A DNA stretch of 64,000 bases from Holothuria scabra (lineage: Eukaryota; Echinodermata; Holothuroidea; Aspidochirotida; Holothuriidae): assembly GCA_037179385.1 (NCBI GenBank), contig CM074193.1, positions 38,782,846-38,846,845 on the forward strand, written 5' to 3'. The stretch's first letter is position 1. Every line of letters starts with the position of its first letter. The notes under the pieces were generated by a model. It was given only the letters and a program-made list of their open reading frames with translations, was not told the origin of the DNA and searched no databases. Both the position numbers and the translations under genes were made by a program. Positions 39,231 through 52,400 of this stretch are shown here, one piece after another.

Positions 39231-42200
39231 ACATACGCCCACAAAAGGCCTACATGGTTGTTTTCCTATTTTATGCTATATGGGGTTACCGCACTGTCGA
39301 TCATTGTAGAGCAAATTTCAGTGTATGCGTAGAATCATTTATGGTCTATGTTAGGAAGGGTACTAAAAATTCTCAAACGCCTATAGGCTTAGCAAGATCC
39401 AGGCAGTGGTCGGTCTGCCACCATTGGTTGGTTCGGAACGTTAAGGAAATATTTAAAAGTCACATCACCCAGCAGAAAGCCAAAAGCTCCCTTGGTGTTT
39501 ATAAGCAGTCGCTTTTTGCAATCCTCCCCAGAAGGTGAGGCGCTGCTTATTTCCTCGATAGTTTCGGAACCTACAGGAAATTTTAGAAATCGCAAACCCC
39601 TTCAGACCGCCGGAAATTGGTATACCCCAGGCTTGTTAGCAGTAGTTAAAAAATGGATCTAGGATTCTTCTTACAGCAGTAGGGCACATGATATCGACAT
39701 GATGTGATCGATTTTACAGGAGTTAAAACGAGTCCACCAAAGGACGATGCAGCTTAAAAATAAGGCACATTTTATATCAAGAGGAAAAGCGTTAATCTGG
39801 CTTGACGATTATCTTGGCGTATTCCCATATCATCATATATAACATTTAAGAGCCTTTTTTGAATGGATTTTTCTTTATTTGTTCACAATTGCAGAACCAC
39901 TTAAGTCAAATATAACGCTTAAGTACATTGATCTGATTTTGTTTTCATTTTTTAGCAAATGGTTTATAAGGTTGAAACACGCTTACCGTGTTAGTTGTTA
40001 AAAACACTCAAAGATTGTTAAGATTGAAATGCCGGATGGTGTTTTTCCTTTTCCCTGTAACAAATCCAGGTATTGCGGAAGTTTAGGTAATTATCTACCA
40101 CTGCTCGGTAAGCATATGGTGTAGACCTGCAATATATGATCGTTTCGTCAATTGAAACGGATAAGGTTTTGGAACTGCTTAAGTTTAAAGAGGGGAGGCA
40201 AAACGACCCATCTTTAATAATAAACCAGAAAGCCTTTGGAAATTTTGAAACGACGTCGTGTAAGTCTCCTGTAAAGTGGCCCCTGAGAAAAACGTTCCTA
40301 GTCCTCATGTCTGATAATTCCTATTTTCCCTTCACAGATGCAAACCCCAGACATTGTTCATAAAATTATAATGAGGGGAAGTCCGTAACGAGCTATCACT
40401 GAAATCTGAGTGCCTTTTGAATAATTCTTAGTAATCCACACGTTTTGACATTGATGATAATCAAAGATCATTCAGCAATTAAGAAGGTTTCTTTAAAAAA
40501 AAAGGGGTAAAAAACACATCACAGGATTTGGTAAATGATCCCCTTCCACTACCATGAACTTATCATTGATACCTTTGACGTTTTGTGCACAATACGATGT
40601 TGCGTCTAGATGAAGAATTTTTTGGACGGCAGCAAATCAAGAACTTGTATCGATTTATATATCCTGTTTTTGCAGAATAACACCGGCATTTATTACTTAA
40701 AGGCTGCTTGATAGATGATAATTTTTATTCAATCAACATATCTCAAACCTTTGCTAAACGTAAATTAAAGTACATGTTACTGTGTAGAAAGTCCGACTCT
40801 TGTAGGGCACGAACTTTTCGTCATTAAAGAAATATTAAATATTTCAGAAATAAATACTGCTTAGAGCATTTGTGTAAGACTAGCCTATCAGGTATAACAA
40901 AAGTGGATTGACCCTACTTACCAATTTTCCTGCCTAAGATGAAAAGAGGATTAGTTTATATGATGCCCCCCACCCAAAAAAAAAAAAACGCCTTTTGATT
41001 TTAGGCTAAAGCTTTAGACACCGCACAAACCTGTACACCCATCCGTGTGTCTATGTAATCCAGAAATTGAAAACATCCCACACTTTTGCCTTAATATTCT
41101 AAAATTGAGGGCAAAGCTTTTTCAAGGGAACAAAGAAGGGTTGAAGGCAATTTATTTACCATATAATCTATCCTTGATAGTTGCCAATTTTTGATTTTTT
41201 TTACGTTTTCATAACAAATTTAAAATAGTTATGTTGCTCTTCTCTTTTCGGAAAAATGTTTGTAACGAATAATAATAGATGATTGCTTCATAACGTTCAT
41301 AAAAACAGGGTTGTTCATCATAAGCTGCCAAAGGGTGTGGGAGTTTCAGTCCTGCTTTGAGCTAAGTTTTCCAACGAATTACAGATATCGCCCTCATCGA
41401 AACTCTTTACCGATCTCACAGAAATATTTACAACATTCATTATTCTGTGAATCTCTTAATGGGTTGTTATTGTATAGTTATTGTAAGACTTAAATGACTT
41501 TCAAACTATTTCTGTGCATTGGCATCATTTCTCTTCTGCGAAGTGTTTCTAACTGTTAATTTGAAATATTGCATTTCCAACCTTTAACAGGACCTTGCTT
41601 AATCATCCTATTGTAATGAAACATGGTTTCCAAAGAAACGCTTCAATTTAAAATTGAATTCCCTAAACTTCGAAATGGCATCATCACATGCAATTATGTA
41701 TGATTTACAAGAACATCAGGAGGCGTGCAATTACTTGTTCTGAAAGGTGGCGTCTAGTTTACTATTTATTTTCGTTATTTCATCTTCTCTTTTTGTTCAA
41801 AGTGGCTGTACATCTATCCTTTCATCATTGCATCAACCCTACTAGATAAATATGTCGTCTTCATTAAATGAAAAGCATGGTGATATTAAAGACAAACAAC
41901 TCTGTTTGCTCTCGTTTATGCATGTCTATTTAATATTGTCGAGAGATGTCAATTTTAATAAAACGAGAGGGGTTCGCAAATGGATATTGCAAAGTACAAA
42001 GACGTTACCACTTCCCTGCTTGTATTCAGTCACACAACGCCAAAAAGAACCGAGGTAACCGGAAAACAGCTGGAACTTCTTGAGAGAAAATGGACTGTGG
42101 AGTTACAGGGTTTCTGCTCAGTTTCTTACTTATTCCATCAGGTAAAATTCTCATTATCTTATTTTCAACATTAAATTTGAAGAGTCTCAAGTTGTGATGT

Positions 42201-43264
42201 TCTTTTTTTTTTTTTTTTTTTGCTTTTTCAAGTTGTATCATAATATTATGATGATTATTTTGGGTAACACCTGCTATAAATTGGAAATTTATGTGCATTT
42301 TTACTTCGAAATACGTAAGTCCTCTCTGCTAAGAAAACGTTTACACCGGGATTCCTCAAATAGCGGCCCCGCGCCCTAAGTGGCGCGAGATGTGGTTTGT
42401 AGTGGCGCAAGAAATTACTGGGAGAGTATTGAAAAATTTAACTTTTCCATAGCTTTTTTACAAGAATTGTTCTATCTCAAAAATAGTTAATGTAAATATA
42501 TCTAATACTTCCCGCCGACTGACCTCACCGTACAGACAAGGGTACAATAACGTCGTATCTGTTTCCACAAGAAATCACCGTCACTGTTCACATTTATTAG
42601 AGGTAGTGCCTCGTCGATTCACCGTTGTTTATGGTTTGGTAATAATACTGGTGATTTTCAAGAACACAATTTCAGCTTTCAAAATTGAACCCCCAGGACA
42701 TACTAATATAGCTACAATTTTCCTTGAAATGAGAACAAATAATGACATTAGCCGTATATGGCATGTCTCTCAATAGACGTGACAACATTTGCATGTTGAG
42801 CTCATGTTTATGCAAAATTATTTGCAAATCAGAAATTTGTCTGTAAAATGGTCAATATTTGACGGATTTTGATGGAAATTAAGGGAATTTTCTTCGTCTT
42901 TATGCCTTTCACATCGGTTACTCTAACCGTTCTATGTCATGAACATGTCGCACGATCCCTCACTAGGGGCAATGCTCTTTGTTAAACATATTTAAACAAA
43001 CTAGGAAGAAACTTGTTTTTTACATTTATAGATGTCAATAGGACACAAAATGTGATCATGCACTTCATGCCACTCAAGTCAAGCATTTCAAATATTTAAA
43101 ATGTACACATCTATGAGGTAATATTGCAACACAGTACTAAGTGATCAAAGTGCACATTCTTAGCATTTTCTGGAGAAGTCATATTTGTAGCGTAGCGGTC
43201 TATTTGTTGTAAACACCTGCATTGTCCATATATTCACTGGTTTTTAAATACGCGTTCTTATTAG
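39231..43264. other. intergenic or 5' region of gene C, no gene recognised
   Basis: No exon was recognised. Around 42350-42420, a GCGGCCCCGCGCC / GTGGCGCGAG / GTGGCGCAAG stretch resembles the ends of some hAT-type MITEs, at low confidence. A hydrophobic ATG frame at about 42870 (MEIKGIFFVFMPF) could be a signal peptide, but no phase-1 donor follows it. Confidence 0.35.
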
Positions 43265-43419
43265 GTACCTTTGCTGGATTTTCGAGAAATGCCGAGGGCA
43301 GATTACGAGATGTATTGCTAAAACAAGCCAACTACTCTTCGAAAGAACGACCAGTGATAAATCCTAACAACACTGTGCATGTTAAGTTGCAACTGCAAGT
43401 GTATGCCATGCTAGACCTT
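43265..43419 (+). CDS. gene C exon 2
   Basis: Acceptor TTATTAG, donor GTAAGT. It starts in phase 1 and ends in phase 0. It encodes the N-terminal helix EGRLRDVLL and the first beta strand. The Asn-Tyr-Ser-Ser and Asn-Asn-Thr stretches give possible N-glycosylation sites. Confidence 0.92.
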
Positions 43420-46400
43420 GTAAGTTAAATGCTTGTTTAACTAATAAATTTTGAATCCTTTCCGAGATGTGATTGAATAATTGTATGGGTGTAAAAGATT
43501 TCGGGCTGGATTTTATAACAACATTTAAAATTAAAATGAAAAAATGCACAATTCCACAAAACTTCCGTTTAACTGGCGTTATATTAAATATAAATTTAAG
43601 AATAGTCTAATTGGCTTTTCCAAATTATCCTTATCACTGATTCACTCTTAAAGTTTTGGGTAAGTCTGGTTGTTCACATTCATTGATGAACAATTTTATG
43701 TACTTTTTACAACTTATCTCTTTTAGAGTCATATTCTGAGGAGCATAACTTATTTTATTATTTTTTTCCTTTTTTTCATTTTCAATCATTGTCTGAACAC
43801 TTTTTGTTTCCGGCCCATACTGAAACGATAACTTCAAGTGATATCTTTGAAAGGGGAACTCTGAAGTCCTCAGCCGAATTGAGTTAAGCACTTTGATTTT
43901 GAGTTTATTTCCACAGTTTAAATACACAATGATACAACATTTATACAATGTGCTGAATGAGGACTGAGGAGGCAAAGCTTACGCGAGCAGTCTCCCTGTA
44001 CAAAAAAAAAAAAAAAAAAATCATGACAAAACATGGCAACAAAAGAACAAAGACAGTCAAAACCAACTAAGAAGAATAATCGCTCAGCAAATGGGATTTC
44101 AATTTTTTCTTGAAAGAAAGTACAGATTTAGCATCTTTTAAGGTTCTGTGTAGTGAGTTCCATATACTGATCCGGGTATTTATGAAAAGGCGGCGTGATA
44201 TTTCTGTGTAAGAAAAATTTGTACGCAGATGTTGAGAGAAACCCCGTGTGTTATGGGTATGAACACCACTGTTAAACTTACACTCTAAAAAATATTTAAA
44301 CGATTTTGTTCGAGTAGAAATACTCATTTTCGTGAGTATCCTAATTTTTAAACTGAATCGTTTAAATATTTTTTAGAGTGTAAGGTATTCATCAAAACTG
44401 CCGGGTAACAAAAAAGGATGTGAAGAAAGGATGACACTATAGGCACAATACCTTTTTTTTATTTTGTACGAACAACTTTCTTTTGGAGAACGTGTAGACG
44501 GTTTAAATAAGAGGGAAAAGCATTTCCCCAGATAGTATTGCAATAAGACAATTTAGAGTGTATAAGGGTATCATATAATGTTTTCAGAGTATGGGACGGC
44601 ATAAAAAAACGAATTTTATGGAAGATACCAATTACTTTAGAGTTGTTAGAACAAAGATAGTCAATGTGATTTTTCCATGATAGTTGGGAATCTAGTTAAA
44701 TACCGAGACACATAGTTTTGTCAACTAAATTAATTTCATTGTTATCGATATGAATGTAAATCAACTTTTCGTTGGACAGGACGAAATATCATGAAATTTG
44801 CTCTACTTGTACTTAATGATAGCTTGTTAGATCTTAACCATGTAGAAACGCAACTTAACTCAGCGTTAATAATACGGGAAACATGATGAATGTCACTGTG
44901 CTTGAACATAATGCTGGTATCATCTGCAAACAGGGTAAAATTAAGCAAGGTAGAACACTTAATATATAGGTCATTAATGTAAATGAGAAAGAGTAATGGT
45001 CCAAGTATAGAACCTTGTGGGACATCACAAGTTATAGAATTGTACTTTGAAAATGTCTTATTTTCGCATACAGCTTGAGTTATATCGGATAAATAGCTTC
45101 TAAACCAAACGTTAAAAATTCCTCGAATTCCATAGTAAGTAAGTCTCTGAAGCAAAATATCATGGTTAACAGTGTCAAAAGCTTTGGAGAGATCTAAAAA
45201 ACACCAATGGTTATTTCATTATTGTCAAATCCGTTAGCAATGTAATTCACGATCTCTGCTGCCGCCAAATAGGTGGATAAATTTTCACGAAAACCAAACT
45301 GAAAAGGTGAGAGAATATCATTCTTGTTTAAGAATTCGATGAGTCTATTGTACATTAATTTTTCAAGAACGTTTGAGATGGTAGGAAGAATGGAGATTGG
45401 TCTATAGTTGAAAAGCACAGCGGGGTCACCAGCTTTAAAAATGGGAGCAACTCTAGCTATTATCATACGGCTTGGAAAAATTCCACCGGAGAGCCTAGGG
45501 AAAGATTACAGATATGCATAGGGGGTGAGATTATATTGGGACAAGATAGAAGCATATCAGTTGAAAAACCATGCACCATGGCGACGAAGCCCCTTTTTGA
45601 GTTCCTATAATAGTAGAGGAAATTTCGTTTCAATTGGTTGGTGTCCTGGTAAAAGCCCATTAAATCCACGGTGTTTCACAGGGTGACACGAGTTGATACC
45701 TTGGCTTGCTAATTTTTTATTACATGCATCCATTAAGTGGGAAGCGAATACCCAGAATTCTATGGGCTCAATAAGGTACGCAGTTTTTAATATTAGCCAT
45801 TTACTTATTTTTGAATGTTCACAGATACGGATAATTTTTGTTCCAGATAGGTCAGGAGTTCTGCCTGAAAATCGCAGTTCCTCTAAGTTAAGTCTCCAAG
45901 ACAAGCATCAAATTAAGTAAAGGGAAGTTAAAGTTGGTGGTTCACTATCTGACATGTACCAATCATTCCAAAAAGGTTTAAAATGAAAGTAGGCTAATGT
46001 ACACCTTTTTCACCTTGTGGCAATTATTCGCACGCATTTGTACTGGTTTAACGCCGCAGGCTCAAACTAAGCCTTGCCCCTGTTTTCATTCTACCATTAG
46101 AGACAAATATTTGTAGCCGTTCTGTGGTGTTTTAGAACATATTCTCTTAAAGGCCCAGTTCTCTCAGCCCGAACAATACCAATTCTGGTAACCTTCTTAC
46201 TTAAGCCTCTACCACAGTTGTCTGAAATTCACCCTTATCCAGGCACAGTCTCAGTTTATTGCTCCAACTCTCAGTAACATTCATGCTGTGCAATATAAGC
46301 TTTGGTAATCTCCATTTTTAAATTAAAGTCAGTTAAAAAGCTTGGCCAATGGAGAGTTTCTGTACCCCCTACAAGAATTGTAGTTGGGGGTGAGGGGATT

Positions 46401-49400
46401 GGCCCTTTAAGCATTGCCAAGTAGTACTCCTAAAACTCAAGTTTTCTGTTAAACAGATCAAAAACTATTTTTTGCTCAATCCAAATAGGCAAACACCCGA
46501 TTTGCCCTTGAATAAGAGTTTCAATATGAAACAGATCATACAATTAAGGGAAAAAGTCAACATTTATATGCAGAAGCATTACATTCAGTACAAACGTGTA
46601 TCAGAGATACATTATTGACTTACCACTTGGACTACTTTTAATTTTCAACCAAACGATAAGAAGAATTTTATCAATAATAGAACCGACTTTAAAAGAAGAT
46701 AATGTGCAGTATGTATACTAACCAGTTCGGGAGATAACCTCTTTCGGGGGAAAATGGTTTTTCACTTGATCGGGGGAAAATAATGCCATGGATGGCGGAA
46801 TTTTCAAATATCTTGATGCTTTGCGATCCTACCGCGCAAATACAACGGAGACAAACGTTCAAAACACCTGGAAAATTTCATCCAACTTAGGAAAGAAAAA
46901 TTTTGGAATATTTAGAAACTTTGTTGCTAGGAGAACAAAAAAGCTTGATCATGTTTGGTAGTTCACCGCCCAAAGTTTGAGATACCAAGCAGTTTTGCCC
47001 GTTCTGTGTCCTAAGTTTGAAGGTAAAGAGCAGTCCCCCCAATCTTATTTTGAAGAAAAAGCTAAATAACACAATTCTCATCTTATTTCTCATTACATTT
47101 AATGACTTTACTATTGCATATTCAAGGTAAACCAAGCAGTTCTTTCTGGCAAATTTCACATTTAAAGAGAAATAACATTGTCACATGACTCTCAAAAACC
47201 AATCATGAAACTGGACGGTCTACTACACTTATTCAATTTTGGATGACTGCTCCTGCCCTTTAAATTAAGGACTCGACACAGCCAAAAGATTTATGCAAGT
47301 TTCTCTACAGAAAGCTGTGTATGTTACCCAATTGTGTCCATTAATACTTTGTTGAGAGTTTATTGTGATTTCGGTCTGTGGTGGTGAACAATTTGCGTTG
47401 TATTTGTTCATATACACATTTTTAAAACAAAGTGACGACTGTGAAGCGACACACACTAAATTCTCGTGAATATTCATGAATTTTCCTCCGATCGGGCGAA
47501 TTCTCATTCTTCCCCGAAAACGGTTATCTCCCGAACTGCTAACAATGAGGTTTAATTTGATTTGCGTACTTCCCAGCATTCATAATCGTTAATGTGTAAT
47601 TATTTGCTGGTTCATTAGACAGTTTGGGAGCTAACCGCTTTTGGGGGGAAATGTTTTCCCACCCGATCGACAAAATTCCCGCCATGGTTAGAGCCATTCT
47701 CAAACTTCTCTCGTGATGCTCTGCGATCTTATCGGGCAAATTTTACGAAAACTAATGTTCAGGACGACTAACTTTTTATCGATCCTAGGAAAGAGAAATT
47801 TTGGCATATTTAGAAAATTTTTTGCTAGTAAAACAAGAACGCAAACATTTTTTGTACTTCTGACGCACTTTTTGCTATACTGAGACATTTTGTCAAGTTC
47901 TGTGTCTTAAGCTTAAATATTAGACTCGACACAGATGCAAGATTTGTAAAATATTTTCTACGGGAAGGTGTGCCAGTGATTCACCCCTGCATCTGTGTTC
48001 GTATATGTCACTGAAAGTTCCTTGCGATTTCAGTCTGTGGTGGTACACAATTAAATGGTATTTGATACTCGCAATAAAAACAAAAATGACGACTGTGGAG
48101 AGGTAGGCACTCAGTGAACATAAATATTCATGTTGAAATTTTTTCCCCTGGACCGGTGAATTCTCATCTTCCGCAGATAGCGGTTATCGCTCGAACTGTT
48201 AGACCATAAAATACTTTTCAATGCAAACGCAAAGCACCTTTTATTGCAGAATTTAAAAGATTTCTAGCTAACCTCCAGTAAACGACCAGTTGTGTTAATT
48301 TACAAGTGATTGAAGTTGTTTCCATGCATTTCTTAATAAAACTTAATTTTTGCATTCCGTACACAGGATGAACGAGACGAGGTGTTGACAACAGCTTCCT
48401 GGATAGTTGTTGTAAGAAAAATTCTATCCACCAAATCGAAACATGCACCATTAACATGTTTACTCTCAAACACATATGTTACAAAGCTTAGGAATCGAAT
48501 TAATATAGATCTATTCCCATTTTCAAAATAAATGCAGTATTGTGTTTACATATTGAGAAGGTTTCATTAATTGAGCAGAAAGTTGTGACATCATTCTTAG
48601 GTCGCCAAAATTTCGGATCTTGTTTTTTTGTTTTGAAAGATTTCACATTTAGCAAAAAAGTTGTTGTCGTGTTAAATAACGCGGAAGAACTGCCACTCAG
48701 AAAATGGAACGTACCACCAACTGGCTCTCATACATCTTTACGTATGCTATAAAGAGGTTCAAAATCACGAATTTTTATGTAAGCCCTCATAAAGAAGGAA
48801 ACCTTTTAGACAGACGAGGCGTGTTTCGACCCCTCAGAGCCCTTTCCAGACAGCAAATATCCAAACTTTGTTGACACTGTTATGATGGAAATCCTTAGGT
48901 AACAAGTTCTCCTTCAACTGGTAACGCCCTATTCCGTCTAATATTAGTTATTAGGAGAAGTTTGTTTGCATTTAGCCAGTTTCGATTGAGAAAATCGAAC
49001 AGGTATTCATCGATGCACCTATAGACCAAGTTTGATGTTAGCCGGCGGAAATTGCCATTTACACCAAACAAACATCCCCCATTCCTGGGCACTTCACTTG
49101 TACATTTTACTTAGAAAAGGGAAGCAAAAGAGGCACAGTGGGTTATACCACAACAGCATTGTATATTTTTTTCCTACCTATTAACGGTTTTCTTTTCTCG
49201 AGACTTCTTAGACTTGAGTTACACGTAGTCTTGAACATCTGTTCTGTAAGGGTAATCCAAAATTCAGGTGTCAGGTATGTCAACGCAAACAGTTTTCTCA
49301 AATTCGGTAATGACGTTTATTTTTCTATAATATTTGGATAATTGGCAAATGTGATTTTTGAGGATAACAGCCGCCCCTTATAAAAATCAAAAGCACGAGA

Positions 49401-52400
49401 TGCTGCTGATCCGTTGGGGAAGATACTGTTTTTGTGTTACACACTAATATACACGAATGTAACTTCATGGTTCATATTATACCTCACATATCTGAACGAA
49501 TGGTAATTATAATTACAATAATATGATTCTAGAGGTTTTAAACTGCATGGATAATTTTTCATTCAATGAGAACAAATGCAGCACAATGTCAAATTGCTGT
49601 AGCCGATGGTTCTACTTTTCATGGACTTTGGAGGACGGTTTGAGGTGATTAAGAACAGGGTTAGCATATTCATCTTCTGAGAAGGAGAACGTGCATCACT
49701 GTCCTACGAGAGAGGACCAGGAGAAAAATGAGCGAATGGAAGAAGTGTCCCCTTTCCTTTTATTTCGATTCACGTGGGCGTTGTAATAGATTTTGCTTTA
49801 ACCAGAGTTTCTACAACTCGGATATGCGAACTGATTTTGTGAAAGACGGAGATAAGAATTAAAAATAAAGAGGAATTTCAGAAAAAAAGTTTTCTATCTT
49901 TCTCAATATCGTTGGTGAACACTGCGAGTGGAGAAAGGGAAACCCCACTTCATTGTTTGAATTAGCAGTAAAAATGTCTTTGAAGTTTTCCCCGCGGTCC
50001 TCCCCCATTTTGTAAACCACGTGACAAACATTGAGATGGATATGTATAAAGACGTGTTCAGAGAAAACCTAGGGGTCCCTAAAATTTTGACGGAAAAGTT
50101 TCTGACTTTCTGAAATAGAATAGTGTACTTATTTGTGAATTTCCATGTGAACAATAGTAGCTATTACAGTAGGTAAAACGCATTTTTTTTAGTCGACTTC
50201 TTCTTCGTTTTCTACTTTCTTTTTCCTTCTCATTCTCCACCTTCTTTTCTTTCTTCTACCCCACCTCTTCCCTCCTTATCATTTTCTCCTTTTTCTACTT
50301 CTTGTTTTCTCCTTCTTCTTCTCCTATTTTTTCCCTCCTTAATCTTCTTCCCTTCTTTTCCTTCGTTTCCTCGATGATGTCCTCCTTCTACTTCTCATCG
50401 TTTTCCTTATTCTCCTCCCCGTCTCCTCTTATTTTGAATGTTATCAAGATTTAATCATATTTTGGAAAACCGACCTGGCTGCCCACCCATGTCCCGAAAA
50501 ATTTCATACTGGATTCAGTGATGTCTGACTTCAAATGTCAACAAAAATTTCTTGAAATTTTTATTCGATTCAATTAATTTTAGTATTACTGTAAAACGTT
50601 TCCGAGCCAAAGAGATTGAAAGTATTGATTGATAGAATGATTTATACTGTGCAAAACCTGAAACATAACCAACTTAGTTCATTCGGCAATGAAAGTACAT
50701 ATGAAACATTTATTTCACACAGAAATGGAAAGATGAGAGACTGTTCTGGGATCCTGTAGACTATGAAGGTGTACATGATATTGTATTGCAAGTGGATGAA
50801 ATTTGGACACCGAATATTTTTGTTAGCAACTCGTAAGTTTTACGATTTCTGTTATTTTCGTGAATCGAACGAAACCTCTTGCATATGCCTAATAGAGTGA
50901 GGTAAGAAGGGAAGTGACATGATTACCTCAGAACATAGGCTATTACTGGTAACATGAACTTTTAGTCATTCGAAAATTTTAATTCAAGCTAGAAAATTAA
51001 AATATTGCCCTGAATAAAAATAAAATGTTACATTTAACAATTTAAAAAATGTTACATTTCATTCAACGACAACGATTGTATAGTCAAATGATTAGAATAT
51101 CAGACTCGAAGTCGAAAGGTCAGAAGTTTGAGTCCAGGTTGCGTAATACCGAAGACGTTCCAATAACGGAACCTACTGCCATTGTGCTTGGTGCTCAGCA
51201 TAAGAAATGGAGTTTGAGTTTGAAGCAGGGCCGTAAAACTCCATTTAACTTAACCTAACTTAACCTAACTTAACCTAACCTACCCTTACCATACTGTTGT
51301 ACTGATGTGTTTTTGGTTTTCAAAATCTTTTTTGTTCCAGACTTACTACAGACTCTTTAAGCCTTATTTCCCCTGACAGAGGATCCGTTATCCTTACTTC
51401 CAGTGGAAATGTTTTTCTTGGAACTCCTTTTGTGCAATCAACACAATGCCCACTAAAGTAAGAATGCATGTTCGTTCTGTAAATACTAATGCTTATTTCG
51501 TTAATCCATTCAGATTAATTAGCTCTTCAAAGTTCTACGGTACTTGGCATCATATTATGAACAGGGTGGGAATGTAAAATTTTCATACAGTTCTACATCT
51601 TATTGTTCGTTCAAGAAATAAATATGATTACATGTTTTGAAATCTACCTGGAAAGAATCGGGGGCAAAATATTTCATACTTTTATTAAAGTTCACCCCAA
51701 TTCAAAAATTAAAAAATTAAAAAATGTATATTAAAGAACTTGAAAAATGAATTCCAACAGTTTAACTCCCATCTTCATAGGCTATTCCTGAGCTGAGATG
51801 TAAAAAGGTGAAATATTTTTTTACAATTAAATTGGCCCATTGCGCAATAATTTGCTACTTTCTTGTGGTACAACTCACATAATCTGCTTTGTTTCCTTCT
51901 AAAATTAAAAAGGCTTTCATGACTTTGAACACTTCCTGTTTGTTTGCATAGCATGTTGCACAGGGAAGGCCTTACTAAATACATCACCTCATAAGAGTAA
52001 GAATGTTATCACAATTTGGTATAAGGTACATTAACTTTCAGAAAAACAATATACAAAGGTTGTTATTTGAGTATAACAACAATGGCATCACAAATTATTG
52101 CGCAATATATCATTATTTTTAGTTGAGTGACTAAACTTCAGCATTTAATATCTCGGCTCAGGAATGTCCTGTGGAGATGGGAGTTAAACTGTTGGAGGTC
52201 ATTTTTCATGATGTTTAAAACATATTTTTGAATTTTTTGACTTGGGGTACACTTTAATCTCTAACCATGAAACTGGAAATACAAGTGGCTGAAGAAGATG
52301 TATGAATCCCTTCGAATAATAAGTAAATAAACAAAAAAAAAAAAAAATAACAGGCATTGTGCTTGTGAACAGTCATAATCACATGGCGTATGGAAATACA

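Noticed and set aside
42860..42960. Hydrophobic ATG frame MEIKGIFFVFMPF considered as the gene C signal peptide
   Set aside because: No phase-1 GT donor follows that would join the exon at 43265.
43661..43720. [14 protein letters not shown] considered as gene C exon 3
   Set aside because: It lacks splice sites and ends in a stop. The exact 45-bp exon at 48367-48411 fits far better.
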